Under the pieces are notes generated by a model. It worked only from the letters and a program-made list of their open reading frames with translations, was not told the origin of the DNA and made no database searches. Below are positions 1 to 14,059 of a stretch of DNA of 64,000 bases, piece after piece. The position numbers and the translations under genes were made by a program. Each line of letters begins with the position of its first letter. Within the stretch, counting starts at the first letter, position 1. The stretch comes from Guillardia theta CCMP2712 (lineage: Eukaryota; Cryptophyceae; Pyrenomonadales; Geminigeraceae): assembly GCF_000315625.1 (NCBI RefSeq), contig NW_005434583.1, positions 32,032 to 96,031 on the forward strand, read 5' to 3'.

Positions 1-3000
1 GAGGGGAGGAAGAGTACTCACTGATGAAGAATTGTCCCAAGAAGGTCCCGTGGGTGACGGCGCTGTCCCTGGCCGACCAGCTCGTGTGGTGGACGAAGAC
101 GGCAAGACGCACAATCATTGTCCGCATGAGGGTGTTGAGGAGGAGGACGGTGAAGATCGCGAGCGTCTGCAGAGAGGTAGACCTGAGCATGCTGTCCACC
201 TGCTGCTTGCACGGGTTGTCGTTGCCTATCTGGAAGACCATGGACCCGACCTGCGCGTACCAGAGCGACGGGACGCTCTGCATCATGGCCGTGCAGAAGC
301 ACTTCATGCACTGGGAGGGGCCGTCGGGGAGGCTGTGGGAGATGGAGAAGTTGCTCCGTGAGAACCCAGCGAGCAGCAGGGAAGACCACTGGGAGGAGTT
401 GAGGAGAGCAGACTCCAGGCAAGAGGAGGAGAGCTGGGAAATGGGGAGGGGGGAGGAGCCGTCCTGGGAGAACCTGCAAGGCTGTCCATCGAGCATGTAG
501 AGAGAGCCGCTGGAGACGAGGGGGATCGAGGAGGAGAGGTTGAGGGAGGGATTCAGCAGCACGTCCGCCAGCCTGCACTGGCCCTGCTGGCTGCAGCCCG
601 GCGAGACTGAGTCCCATGCCAGCATGGCGTTGCAGGTCGACTGCAGCTGGGGGGAGAGGCAAACTTGCTCGTCCCCCTTGAGGTTGACCTGCGCGACCTT
701 GGCGAAGACGACGACAGCGAAGGTGACGACGATGAGGAGGAAGGTGAGGAGGAGGACGAGGATCGATCGACCGGCCCGGCTCAAGGAGGAGAACTCAATG
801 TTCTCCCACAGGATGTCCGAGGGCTCGAGTGCCCTCCTGACCCGGATCCGGACCCCCTGCAGCCTCAGCCTCCGAGGGTAGGAGCAGGGGGTCATCCCCC
901 TGTCCACCTTGCTGTACATCTCGAGGCAGGACATGGCAGCCAGTGGAGAGTTGAAGATGACGAAAGCGCTCCCCGCATGCTTCCCCGAGAAGAACCCTCC
1001 TCTCCTGACTCTGCTCTCCTCCTCCTCCCTCGCCTCCCTCAGCTTCTGCAGCTTCATCTCGACCTTCTCCCTCACCTTGGCTTCCGAGGAGGAGAGGATG
1101 AGCTTGTGGTACGCGGTCTCTCTGTCCAGCAGACGAGCTCTCCTCTTGAGGAAGGAGAGGAACGAGTTGGTTCGCCTCACGAGCACCACAGAAACAACCT
1201 CGTCCTCATTCTTCCCCTCCCCTTCCTCCTCCACCTTATGACCCTCCAGCAGTGAGTCCTCGTGCACGGAGCTGGTCATGTTTGATCTCGAGAGGCCCTC
1301 CTCTGCTCCCCTCGGCAGGGCTTCACCTGCCGCACCGTTCTCCTCCTTCCCGTCCTTGTCCATCCGCTTCCCGTGCTTCTTCTTCCTGGTCTTGTGGGTC
1401 AGGTCCAGTGGGTCCAACACCTGCCGGTTCATCATCGACTTCTCCGGAGAGAAGTTCAGCGACGAGGCGTTGTCCTCCTCCTCCACCTGCTGGGGAGTCA
1501 GAGGCAGCACGAGCTGGGGGTCAGCAGGGCATAACCGAGGATCCGAAATTCGATCCGTTGAGGGCCTGAGCGGCAGGAGAGGGATCGTACGGGTCGATCT
1601 TGTTCTTTCTTTCCCTCTTCTTCTTCTCACCAACATCAAGTCAGCGATCCTCCTCCCCACAACAACACCAGGCTCCCACCTTGGAGGGAGTCGAGCGCTT
1701 CGGCTCCGGCGAGCCGTCAGCGCGCTTCCTCGACGATCTCTTGGACCTCTTCAACGATTCTTCTCCTCTCCTCGACTGTGCCGCATCTTCCCCGTTCTCC
1801 TCCGCGGTCTTGGCATGCTCAGAGACATCGACAACCGTCGAGGCAAGCGAGCCGTCGAATCCATTCTGAACTCCGTTGTACGATCTGCGCAGTGAGCGTT
1901 AGACAGACGTTCGGACTCAAGCTCGTCAGTAGCGATGGATCGCTCAGGAGTACCCGTTGAGCTCGTTCCCGTTGTGCGATGAAAATCCATTGGCTGACAT
2001 GTCTGAGTCAGAGCGAAGCATGTCAAGGATGGAGCTGAGAACTATTACTGGATCCGTTGGCGTGCTGGTCGGCGCGATGAGTTTGTATCCGAGTAGCAAA
2101 GTGATTCTGACAGGAGAGAAGGTGAGAGGGTGAACGATGGCTTCATCAAGATAGTTTTCTACCTTGATCTGTGCTTCATCAATGTCTTCAGGTAGATTGG
2201 AAACCATGACTGTCTGCAAACAGCACATCAGATTTCAAATTTAGAGTCCAAGACAGTGAGAGAATGTGAGACGGCAGATTGCAAGATAGAGCAGACGGGA
2301 GGAAAGGCGGTGTGATGATATCAGAGCATACAAAGTCCGAGGGTGAGAATGACCAAGACTTTGAATTCTTGTCGATTTTCATCGCCCGTTTCCTGCTGAT
2401 TCCGTTGAGAAGGGCAGAGAAAGAGAAAGGGTGTCGAAAGACCAGATGAATGAAAGGAAGAAGAGGAAGTAGATGTAGGAAAATAAATCCAGGTAGGAGA
2501 TAGCTCGGATCGCATCTGTTCGTTCACAAGCGAGGTATCGGGGGGGAGGGGGAGAGAGAGTGGAGTAGGAGAGGGAGAAGCAAAGAGGGAGGAAGGAAAT
2601 AAGGGGGAGAGAGGCAGAATGAGAGGTGGGGAAGAGAGGCAGGGAAGAAGGGAGGGGAAGAGGGAGGGAAAGAAAGGAGAGAAACAGGGAGGGAGAGGGA
2701 GGGAACTATCAGTATCTGCCTACAACAGCGGAGAATCGAAAGAGAAGCACCGAGCGTGCTCATCTGGTAGGTCGCCGATCCTTGGCCGAACCTCAGCACG
2801 CATCTGACCAGGAGCATGAGGGTGAAGTGAGCGCCACATGATCTCACTTGTCATGGTCGCAGCCGCCGTTGGCCGTGTCGTTGCGAAAGATCCCCCCGAT
2901 GGTAAAGATCTTGCCCAACGTCAGGGCAGGCCTGGCCCACCTCCTCCCTCCGTCACCTTGAAGATCTGGTAGGGATCCCCTGTGTTGGTCGGGAAGAAGT

Positions 3001-3882
3001 CTTGGGCTGGAGTCACCAGGAACGCCAACTGCCCTGACAGCGTCAGGGCCCAGCAGGGAGTGGAGGAGAGAGTAGCTGACCACGAGAGACGGGGTATTGA
3101 GGATGAACATGGTGAACAGCAGCAGGCTGAGCGACAGCAGAGTGTCGAAGTAGATTGCTATGCCAGGTCCGAGATCTGACAGCAGCGTGCTCAGGGCAGG
3201 AGCAGGGAGGGAGGAGGGAGCAGGGAGGGAGGAGGGAGGAGGGAGGAGGGAGGAGGGAGGAGGGAGGAGGGAAGCTCTCGATGAGCATGCTACCTGCCAA
3301 AGTCGGATGCTCGTCACTAAGGCTAGGAGTGAAGAGGGAGTATTTCTTGCTCCTAGTGACTTTCTCGCCATCTCCTATCGTCATCCTCGGCTGATTCTCG
3401 TTGCGAAAAGCTCGGGCCTCCTTCAAAGCTGCCCATCGATCCTCCACGAAGATCGAACTCTTCGACCCCAGCAGCTCTAGCTGGCCCCCTTCCGCTCCTG
3501 CTGCTCCTTCTGCTGTTTCTGCTCCTTCTGCTGCTGCTGCACTACCAACATCGCCCCCTACAGTAGCAGCAACATCGCCCTCCTTCTCTGGATCCTCCTC
3601 CTCTCCTGCCACAGACGCTTCACTTGTCCCATGTCGGCTGCCATTCAGTTGCCCGGACTCGTCCAGCCCGTCCGCATGCTTCTCTTTGCTCCTGTGTCTC
3701 TTCTTCTCCTTCTTCTTGCCATGTTCTCCTTCTTCATCTGCGGACTTGTGCTTCCTGTGAGAGTGCTTCTTACTCCTTGGCCTGCTCTCCTTGGGCCCCT
3801 CGTCGCCTACATCGCCAGCCCCGTTGAGGCTGGCCTTGGCTCGGACGGCGTCCCCCTCCTCTGATTCTTGAGGCTCCTCCAT
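1..3882 (-). CDS. OSCA/TMEM63/CSC1-type stress-gated cation channel, C-terminus cut by window edge
   Basis: Reads right to left from the Met at 3882. The N-terminal exon is very charged (runs of Lys, Arg, Asp and Glu), so probably cytosolic. It splices near 3290/3170 into a membrane segment starting DLGPGIAIYFDTLL. Another helix (SYLDLFSYIYFLFFLSF) lies near 2510-2440. The exon starting at 2216 reads TVMVSNLPEDIDEAQI, and about 1300-830 gives AFVIFNSPLAA and ALEPSDILWENIEF. These match the cytosolic RRM-like domain of the CSC1 family, which precedes the pore helices (RSN1_7TM). The first pore helix lies near 780-690, followed by a long Cys-containing loop, and the rest is outside the window. 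Family members are mechanically or osmotically gated, calcium-permeable channels. That function is inferred from the family. Several introns are repeat-filled (2540-2700 and 3190-3270 are purine-rich on +). Confidence 0.75.
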
Positions 3883-4535
3883 TCGTTGCTGCCTATCTTA
3901 TGCGACCTCACTATCGCTCAGAGAAGAATGTTGCTAGATGCGCCATGCTTGCAGGCAGCTGCTATCTGAACACAAAGTGATTGAAATCAGTTGGAATCCA
4001 AGATCGAGCAAGGATGCGGAGCAAGAACTGGATGCAGCCTTGGAACAGGCAAACCAAGCTATGCAGGCTTGTTTCACATCAAACAAAAAATTCCTTCATC
4101 ACCCCAAGAGCAGCGGGGTTGATCCATGATCAAGAAACAACAAGAAACACAATCAAGTTTCTCTTAATTGAGAGCAATTCTGCAGTTCTATTCACAAGAA
4201 CGGTCTGCATCGTCTCTTCATATCACTTCTTTCCCATCTCCTCCCTTCCCTTCATCTTCCTCCCAGCCTGAGTCCCCCCTCCCCCCTCCTCTGATCTCCT
4301 TTCTCTCCTCACCTCCTACCATGATCTACCGCAATCTCTCCCCCCCCCCCATTGTGCGTTAAAAATTTCCCTTCCAAAATGACCCACCCTCTTATCTGTA
4401 AAACTGTTTTGATTCCACCCCTTATTTGGAGGTCAAATGAAGGGTCGTGGAGGGGGTAGGACAGGTGCCTAAACTCAAGTCTCAAACAGGTCAAGGAAAC
4501 AATGAAGATCTAGCCGCCTCACACGCGTTCCCTCC
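3883..4535. other. Spacer upstream of the CSC1-like gene
   Basis: No supported gene. The stretch from about 4270 to 4460 is C-rich on + and then G-rich, with CACCCC and GGGGGTAGG motifs. It resembles the GGGGTAG-type spacer segments seen elsewhere in the window. The promoter of the leftward CSC1-like gene must lie here; I see no clear core element. Confidence 0.5.
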
Positions 4536-4761
4536 TGATTCCTCCTCCTCGTCCTCGTCCTCGTCCTCCTCGTCCTCCTCGTCCTCCTCGTCCTCCTCGT
4601 CCTCCTCGTCCTCCTCGTCCTCCTCGTCCTCCTCGTCCTCCTCCTCCTCGTCCTCCTCGTCCTCCTCGTCCTCCTCGTCCTCCTCGTCCTCCTCGTCCTC
4701 CTCGTCCTCGTCCTCGTCCTCGTCCTCCTCGTCCTCCTCGTCCTCCTCCTCGTCCTCGTCC

Positions 4762-4802
<41 letters not shown>

Positions 4803-4805
4803 CTC
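4536..4805. repeat. (TCCTCG)n / TCC-TCG microsatellite, about 270 bp
   Basis: Nearly perfect mix of TCC and TCG triplets. It gives a poly-Ser reading on + and an Arg/Gly-rich reading on -. Neither is supported as protein because the run is bounded by non-conserved sequence, and an acceptor-like CAG at 4891 follows it. Confidence 0.9.
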
Positions 4806-4908
4806 CCCGCCCTCCCGCCCCGCCCCTTTTCATCCTCCTCCTCCTCCTCCTCCAGCTCCTCCTATCTCGCGTTCAATTCTGGTACTTGCAGTTTTCACCA
4901 GGGTCAGG

Positions 4909-5560
4909 ATGGCAGCCGGAGGTATCGGCATCAAGTTCCGCATGGATCCAAGCGGCCTGACTGTCACGGATCTTGTGAAGGCGAACTCATTCTTCTTCTT
5001 GCCATCTTATCGTATGGAAATGTTGTGTGATTGTTACATGCGGTGTATGCCCTATTTTGCGGGAGGATACATAAGGATGACGTGCTGGCGGAGGTCGACG
5101 TATCATGACAGGTCAACAGACAATGTGGAGCCTCCCTTAGTGGGACGGGTGGGCACACCAGTGAGTCGCACGTGAAATCGAGCCGCCATCGTCATGCCAA
5201 TAGCTTGACGCGCTAACGTTGTGATGGGGTTGATGAGAGACGGGTGTGAGACCATGATCTTCGTGAGGCTGGAGAGGGCCAACTTGTCGGAGCCGTCGCA
5301 TGGCGATGAGAAGGAAGAGAGGATTGGGACGCTGCTCCTGGACAACAGTGATCCGCCGGGTGTCATCACACCACCTGTTGATCCTCCCTCCAGGTCATGG
5401 CTCGAGACTGCTGGAGGACGTGATGAACCTCCTCGGCATGCCGTCCAGCCTCAACATCGTGCGGGATGAGGCAGGGGAAGATCCCGGGTACCCTCGTCCT
5501 ACAAGAATCAGAGGGCACTTGGTCGTCGGCCTCCTTTCGGTTGTGGACTTGTAGTGGTGT
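4909..5560 (+). CDS. PDZ-like fragments, possibly a degraded or poorly resolved gene
   Basis: From 4909 the frame reads MAAGGIGIKFRMDPSGLTVT, like the start of a PDZ domain (a GIGI-type carboxylate loop, then a strand). A possible second exon near 5073 reads DDVLAEVD, the usual PDZ GDxLxxVDG position. The segment at about 5224-5280 reads LMRDGCETMIFVRLER, like a PDZ last helix and strand. Another such end (LLEDVMNLLGMPSSLNIVR) lies at about 5404-5465. I could not join these with clean phases, so this may be a tandem PDZ gene with introns I cannot place, or a decaying copy. The complete PDZ gene at 7450-10206 supports the comparison. Confidence 0.35.
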
Positions 5561-7449
5561 CGGACATCAGTGTCTCCTAGGGACAAGTGCAGGATGCCAA
5601 AGTTGCGCAGTGAGTCGAGATGGACGTGATGGGTTGATGGAGAGAGAGAGCAGATGGTGTTCAATCTCGAGAAAATTGTAGTGGGATGGCACAGACCCAG
5701 CAGACAAGTTGTTCGCCGAGGTATGGAGACGGTACCTTTGTCAGCGTCACTCAGATGCTTGCCAAGTTGCTCAGACTGTTAGTGCCATCAGCGACGAGTT
5801 GAGCGACAGGATGTTCATCCTTGTTTGTTCATGAGCCTGGTGGATTTGAGCCTGTTCCAAGCGCGGTGATAACGCAAACGCAAGATGTTTGTTCAAAGTA
5901 GAGAGAAATGTCTCTGTAACTCCTTCTCTCTTAGCTTTCTTGGAAGCCTATCCTCACTTCGTTCGCTGATTTGACTTCCTTTAACCTAATCAGGTAATCA
6001 GTCTCCTCCCCAGTTGAGGTCCATTCATCCTGCCAGCAGGCCCTCTACACATGATCGTGACCGAGCAGAGATACTGTTTCGGCTGATCTGTCTGTAGCGT
6101 AACGTCCCGCTCCCTTTTCGCCGCTGCATCAATGAAAGCGATCGGATCAGCGGCCGGGCTCGAGTGACCCTTCACCGTCACGGTATGAGGCGGCCGACTC
6201 GGCGGCGAGAGGCAAGGAGGCTTGACCAGGAACACGCCGCAGCGTCGCACAGCCTGGCAGCCACTGACAGCCTGGGCCATCCACTACCCCGGGCCGGTGG
6301 GCCCCGGGGACTCCAACTTGCGGCACTGACGCCGGGGCCCGGGCTAGGCCTTGTTCTTGTTTTTTTGGAGGGAAGGGGGTGTAGTAGGGCCCGAGGGAGG
6401 GTGGGAGGGTGGGTCCTTGTGAGACTCCCTCGCCCCGGGCCGGCCCCCGTGGGGATCGGTAGTTCCGGGAGGTGGGGTGCGACAGATTGTAAAAGGTTTC
6501 AACCCCATCGGTAATCCTCGGGAAGGCTGTAAAGAGGGGGTGGGGTGGATAAGTGAATTCTCTGTGGCAAGATGGGTGGGGTCAAGGAAATTACCAAATT
6601 GGCAATGGTAGTAAGGAGGGGTATTATGACAGGGGTAAGTAGGGGTAGAGGGAGCGACCTCCCAGTAGGGGTGTAACAACAGGTAAACTCCGGGCTCCGA
6701 GAATTTTCATTTAGAAGGTGGGGTGGTCACGTAGCAGCGACTAGGTGATAGGGGTAGTGGTAAGTACGCTATCATAGCAAACAGTAGCCTCGGGGATTGG
6801 ACAAGGGGGGTACTGGGTGTGGGATACTACCGGTGGTATGGGGTGAAATGTGTAGGGGTAGGCATTGGAGGATTTGGGGTGAGAGGGCCGGGGGATGAGC
6901 GCGGGAAGTGATCGATGCGATCCCCGCGATGAGAGGAAAACGAAGCGAAATGCGGAGGAGCTGGTGCAGAGAAAGGAGCAGGAGCAGGAGGAAGCGCTAA
7001 GGGGTAATTGTAGGCTACATCGAGAAACTAGTGCCTTGAAAGTTGTGTGATGGTTGGCGGTGATTTTCATCACTCCTTCGATAAGCCGCAAGTTGTACAG
7101 GTAGAATACTACAGCTCAAAGAGAAAAATGGTAGGAGAATTGGAGGGGAAATCCAGCTGCTGGTATGCTATGAAAAGACGACAACACGTCAGACACGTTG
7201 AGAAGCTCAGCACACCTGAAGTTGAGAGTTGAGAGGATTCTGTGTGCCTTGAGATCTTTCTGTAAAATGATGAGAGGAGTGGATTCGTAGATTAAGTTGT
7301 GAAGTTTGAAAAGCAAATGGATTCGCAATTGATGTGGTCTTCACGTAGATGATAACGCGGATCAGTTCTCCTACAGCTGTCACGAACAGGTATGTTGCTA
7401 TTCGATTCGGAAGTTGAGTACCTGACATGGAAAGAGAAGCTGGAATAGG
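5561..7449. other. Spacer with GC-rich island and GGGGTAG-rich stretch
   Basis: No supported gene. From 6285 to 6350 there is a very GC-rich block with repeated CCGGGCC and GGGCCCGG palindromes. From 6340 to 6900 the + strand is rich in GGGGT, GTAGGGGTA and GGGTGGG motifs. Short open frames over this stretch are compositional. Confidence 0.55.
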
Positions 7450-10206
7450 ATGAATCAATCTGGACAGCACGACACTTCAGACGTGAACGGGCTCGACCGC
7501 AAACCAGCAGACACCAGGTGCTTTTTGAATTGCAAGGTGTGTAGATTCAAGGACTGAACGTCGAACTTTTCCAACTCAATCTAGTCATAAATCCTCTGCG
7601 ACTTCTCGGAGCGCGACCTCGGACATTGAGAGGCGGAAGAAGTTCTTCTTCGATTCCGATGATGACCTTCCTACACCCCAGAGAAGAGAAGAGAAGTCAG
7701 AGGTGAGTCAAGCTGAGTCTGAGTGACGAAAATAATCATCTCCATGGAAGAGGGGAACTCCGAAGAACCCCAGAGCTCAAAAGAAAGAAGATCGCAAGAA
7801 ACAAGCTTCGGAACTTTGGGGGGACGACGACGACGATAGCAATGACTCTGAGTTGAACACTTTCATATCTCCGATTTCAAGAGTGCAAAATGGAAAGATA
7901 TCAAACCAATCATCTAGGCAGCCCAATTCCGACAAGAAGGCGGTATGTCCCGAGGTGCATGTATACAGTGGAATCACGCTGTGAAACTCAGGAGGGATCT
8001 CCACATGAAATATCTTTCTCATGGCGTCAGCGGTCACCTATTCGGGGGCCAGGAACTCCGAGAAGCAAGGCAGATCAACCCTACGTCGTGCGCCCAGCAA
8101 GAAAATCTCATGTGACTAGAATAGATTTTGTATTGATGGATAACAAGGGTGACTTGTTGCTTGCAGCTACATGATTCTGATTCTTCGGACTCGGATGTAC
8201 CATCGGTGAAGCAGAATGACTCCAAAGTGCTCAATGATTCGATGTCAAATTCGTTCCTCTCCACAAGTGACAAGCAACAACAGGTGAGATCATGAAAATC
8301 GATCTGAGAGTGTTAGTTTTGATTGCCTTAACCTTGGTGGTCCAGAGGACGTATAGCAGGCACAATGCAAGCAAAAGGGGTAACGTTCTTGAAAAATCGT
8401 TCAGTCCATCGAAGCTCGACATCTCCAGGGGAGGACAGATTCACGCGTCGGTAAAGCACTTTGAGAGCGCAAAGATCTTAAATGACAATTTGTTGAAAAA
8501 GGAGTCGAGCAGTTCTGCGGATGAAAACACCATTCGTGCTTTACAAGTACTCTCTCTGATTCAGTACTTAAGGCGATCTTTCCTTAACATAGAATGTGGC
8601 AGGCCGAAATGATGACAATGAAAGAACAAATCGTAAAGCAACAGGAATACTTTGCCAAATATCAGAAGAGAATCAACGAGCAGGTACGACAAATGAATCT
8701 AGCATTTGTCAGAGAAATGAATGGCACGATCTCAGATTAAGGATCTTAGATCGACAATCATTGACCTGCAATCTGCAAAAGATGGAGAGGTATTTGAAGT
8801 TTCATGGGAAATGAAATCAGACTCAGATGTTGAATGCAGAAAAAGAGTCCAATATATGACAACGAGTCTTTTGCGGTAAATCGCACTCATAATGCATTGT
8901 TCTGTTGGAATGCCATGTTGAAAGAAGCAAAACAGAAGAAGGTGATCGCGCTGGACGATTCATCAGCAACTGTCTCAGCAGAGGTTGTCCTGAAAGAGGG
9001 CGAGGAATACAAGGTTCGTGAGATTTGGATCGTATCAGTGAACAACTTACATCTATCCAGCCCCTCCGCCTTCATCAAGGTAACTCTCCAGAAGCCACCG
9101 ATGAAATTTTCTTCCTTCAGGACAGGTGCGATGCCTTTCACACTGATGACCCACCCTTACTCTTGGGGCACAAAGATCTCCGCAGAACGACCTTTCAAAG
9201 TCAAAGGAAGACTTGAACGAGGTTTGTCTTTTTCCTTCTGCATGTGTATTCCTGCGAAAGAGGAATAACCCTTTTAACAGCCTCTTTCGCCCAATTCCCT
9301 CGAGAATTCTAGGGAGCAGCAGAAAATGACGGCCTGGTTGAAAGATGAGATTTCTCACCTTCACATGAACGAATCCGCGGAAGCTGGAGACTCATGGGAG
9401 AAGCGCTGTACGCCCCTGGCCCTCGAAAGCTTCATCAGCGATGGAGCATCTGTTCCACGAGGTGAGATCTCTAGGTGAAGTACTGGATGTTAGAACAACC
9501 TGAAGTGTGATAACAGGTCCATCCAGCATTCCAAGAAGAGAAATAAGTCTAAGCGGAGTGCTGGGGTCGAACTCAGTGTCATCTCCAACAGCAGATGAAA
9601 GGATGCCCCTTGGGGAAGGGATGGAGAGCGACGGGCGTAGAGAAGCTGAACAAGAGTTGACCGATGAGGCGCCTGAGGGCTTGACAGCTGCCAAGAGAGA
9701 CAAGGAGGATCCGCCAGAGACTTTGGCTGAGCGAATTTTGACACCTGAGAAAGGAACTCTAGAGGGTAACAACACGCCAGTGAAGTCTGGAACGAAGAAA
9801 ACCAAGACACACAAGCAAGTGCGGGTGACGCGGAAAGTGATCGGGTCGATGAACGAGGGCAAGGGAGCTGCAGGCATTGGGATCGCGATAGGAATGACGT
9901 CCAAGGGCGACATCTTCCTGACTGGCATGGCTCCCAAGGGACCTGCTGAGCAATCTAACGAACTGATCAAGGGAGATCAGCTGGTAAGGGGTTCTGATGC
10001 GCCGGACACGCAATGACATCTTTGAACCAGCTTGCGATCAATGGCGTGGAAATTAAAGGGAAAAAGATGAAGGAGGTGGTAGATATGATCGTCGGGGATG
10101 AGGTGCGTCATGCTATGGTTGACCAGAATGAGACTGACGATGTAGATAACAGAACACTGAAGTTTGCTTGGACATCATTCGTTTCTCATCGACGGAAGTC
10201 AGTTAG
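7450..10206 (+). CDS. Coiled-coil protein with C-terminal PDZ domain
   Basis: Starts with ATG at 7450 (MNQSGQHDTSDVNG), splices after 7511 and runs through about ten short exons. The N-terminal two thirds are acidic and Ser-rich (DSDDDLPTPQ, WGDDDDDSND, LHDSDSSDSD). Next come Lys/Glu/Gln-rich exons that look like coiled coil (about 8604-8681 and 8739-8790). The last exons form a PDZ domain: GIGIAIGMTSKGDIFLTGM, then KGDQL joined to LAINGVEIKGKKM and MIVGDE joined to NTEVCLDIIRF. The stop is at 10204-10206. PDZ domains bind C-terminal peptides and act as scaffolds; the partner cannot be told from sequence. There is no signal peptide or membrane helix, so it is probably an intracellular scaffold. 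Middle exon borders (8830-9300) are the least certain. Confidence 0.65.
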
Positions 10207-10501
10207 TCTTTACATCCCCAGACTATGCGAAGACACAAGGATAACAACACAACTGCCCTGATTCAGCAATTTGAAGCTTTGCATTTCAATGTTTTCCCGC
10301 ATCTTTACAAACCCTTAACTTGGGGATTCCGTAAAGTTATTTCAAGATAGATTTTAGAGCTCTCCACCTGAAACAGCTGTAAGACCGGGCATATTGAAAT
10401 CGACACAATCCATGGATAGCAAAACAACTATCAATGCAAGCGGAGGGACTTTTACCTTGTTTCCTCTGTCGCTCTTCGATGTACCTGTTCACGAGGATCA
10501 G
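10207..10501. other. Convergent 3' spacer
   Basis: About 295 bp between the stops of the PDZ gene (+) and the ankyrin gene (-). Moderately AT-rich. I see no further feature in it. Confidence 0.5.
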
Positions 10502-11541
10502 TCAAGCAACTTGAAAGAAGGACACCACTGACAGGGCTCCATGCTCCCTGAGAGCTTCGACCAGCTGGACCTGATGCGGCAACCCATCGTATTTCTACGA
10601 GACAGCGGCGAGGGAGCAAACCAAGAAGAAAGCATGAGAATGCGAGCAAAAGTTCTTTAGTTTCATACCCTCGAAGCTGCTCGACCCGAGCAAAGGTCCA
10701 GAGGCCTGTATCGGGCATTCAGAGGTACTCATCCTCCCCCTCTCTTCCTCCACTCACCCATGGCCGTTCTCATCAACCAAGTCCTTCACGTTTGCCCCGC
10801 GCTCGCTGCGCGTCCACTGGTTAGGGCTCACCACACGCGAGCAAGCAGAGCATACAGGAGAAGCATCGCGACGGCTGTGTTGTGCAGCTCTGAAGCCGTG
10901 AAGATCGGTGTATGGCCCTTCGCAGTCGCTGTGTTGATGTTTGCCCCGTTGTCCAACAGCATCCTGCATGCCTCCACCGCATTCCTTCCGGCACAGAAGT
11001 GCAAAGGAGCGAAGCCCTGTTCATCGACGGTGTTGGGAGAAGCTCCTTCCTTGAGCATGATCTCCAGGATCGTCGTGTCATTGTGACGAGCTGCCCAAGC
11101 GATAGGATACTGTCCGGCTCGGTTCCGGACGTTAACTGGAGCACCATGCTTGAGCAGCAGCTTCACAGCTTCCTTCTTGTTGAGCCAGGTGGCCAAGTGC
11201 AGAGGAGTGTTTCCACCGTCGTTTTTGTCATGGAGCGTAGGGTAGTCTTCGGGGTCATCGTACTCAAATGCTTTGAACCGAACATCGCGGAAGATTCCTG
11301 GCGTTCTCTCGAGGATCTTCTTCATGAACTCGATGTCTTCGTCTCGAGCCGCGTCGTGCAAGGGATTGTTCCCATAGGCAAGGTGAGCTTGGCTGGGATC
11401 ATCTTCATCCTTTGGGGCTTCTTGTCCCTTGGAAGACTTTGACTTGCTCTTAGCCTTCGCCCCGGCATTGGAGTTGATGCAAAGAAGCAAAACGACAGCA
11501 AACAGGCAGAAGCAGCTGATCTGCCTGGACGGTTGAAGCAT
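10502..11541 (-). CDS. Secreted or ER-targeted ankyrin-repeat protein
   Basis: The Met at 11541 is followed by a clear signal peptide (MLQPSRQISCFCLFAVVLLL), then a Lys/Ser-rich linker and about five ankyrin repeats. Typical pieces are GNTPLHLATWLNKKEAVKLL, QYPIAWAARHNDTTILEIML, GFAPLHFCAGRNAVEACRML and GHTPIFTASELHNTAVAMLL. The first exon ends at 10856. A 50-nt intron (10806-10855) joins it to an exon giving LLLERGANVKDLVDENGHG. Two more short exons (PLDLCSGRAASR, then KYDGLPHQVQLVEALREHGA) lead to the stop at 10502. Ankyrin repeats bind proteins. A signal peptide on such a protein points to the secretory path or, in this kind of alga, an endomembrane-bounded compartment; no plastid transit motif is obvious after the signal. 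Confidence 0.75.
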
Positions 11542-11816
11542 GGTCGGAGTTACTTCCGGCTCCGGACTGTGAAACAGAGATTTTAGAGCTTGATTTTGCG
11601 GGATGATAGCAGGTAGAGCTTAAGTTTTCCATTTTGAGCTCATGAGCAAGCAGACGGTCACGAGGAGCGGCATGACAGGCATGAACATGACAACATGTAC
11701 AAAGAAGATCTGGAACTAAAGCTCACAACACTCTTCATCCACTTGAATCAGGAGATTTTGGGTGGTTGCAAACACAGAAACATTGAGAATGCACAGCTGT
11801 ATAAGGTGTAGAGACT

Positions 11817-11994
<178 letters not shown>

Positions 11995-11999
11995 GCCGT

Positions 12000-12406
12000 G
12001 GCAGTTTGCAGTGTTACGGGGCGGGCCTGAAAATAAAACTAGTTTTTAGGGATGGATTGCTCTCGAACCAACCAAGACCCACCCTACCCGTTGGCTGGCC
12101 TACACCCTTTGGGAATACTTTTCGACTATTTCACAAACTTTCTCAAATTTGGTCCCAAATTCAGAAATATTCTTTTTAGTTTCAATAATTATCAAAACAC
12201 TGTTGATTCCTGTTGCTTTTTCACCCACAAAGAGCATTGCACACAGTACCCACCCACTTGGCTGAATTTCTGTGTACTGTCCACCCTCTGAAAACATGAG
12301 TACCCGTATGTTTCATAGTGATTTTCTTTCAATTGTACCCCTACTCTCCTACCCCTACCCTTATCAACATACACCCCTGCGTCGTACAAAGGTTTACCGC
12401 GCCATC
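12000..12406. promoter_or_regulatory. Upstream region of ubiquitin-NiSOD, CTACCCC-rich
   Basis: Contains ACCCACCCTACCC near 12078 and TACCCCTACTCTCCTACCCC at 12336-12355, ending about 50 bases before the ATG at 12407. The motif is the reverse complement of the GGGGTAG clusters seen in other spacers. Placing the promoter here is inferred from position; no TATA-like box stands out. Confidence 0.35.
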
Positions 12407-13720
<1,314 letters not shown>

Positions 13721-14059
13721 GCTGTCGACTATGAGACAGTCCGAGGGTGTCCGCGGTTAGCGTTGCGATTCAAGATCGTGAATGGTTCGATAGGAACTCG
13801 GTGAGGGATGATGCTGGTAGAGAGGTTGAAAGAAAGTGGTCGTGACCATAAATAAAGACAAAAACGATCACAAGATCTCATCGTACATGAAACAACTCGT
13901 TTACTGTGTATTATCCAAACCTTACCAAACAAAACATCGACGAACAACAGAAAAAAATTAACTTGGCGTGTTCTTTTGTTGTTTTGGTTGCTGCTAACAG
14001 TCCTACATATGTACATTGATATGTCACAAATCCACCATCAATATCACTCTACACGGAAC
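13721..14059. other. Convergent 3' spacer
   Basis: About 340 bp between the stops of ubiquitin-NiSOD (+) and the nitrate transporter (-). AT-rich in the middle (13850-13980), as expected for 3' ends. No gene seen. Confidence 0.5.

Noticed and set aside
4447-5175. Poly-Ser open frame on + and Arg/Gly-rich frame on -
   Set aside because: Produced entirely by the TCC/TCG microsatellite, with no conserved flanks in frame.
6164-7091. Several 100-residue frames on both strands
   Set aside because: They cover GC-rich and GGGGTAG-rich spacer; Pro/Ser/Arg-rich with no conserved motif.
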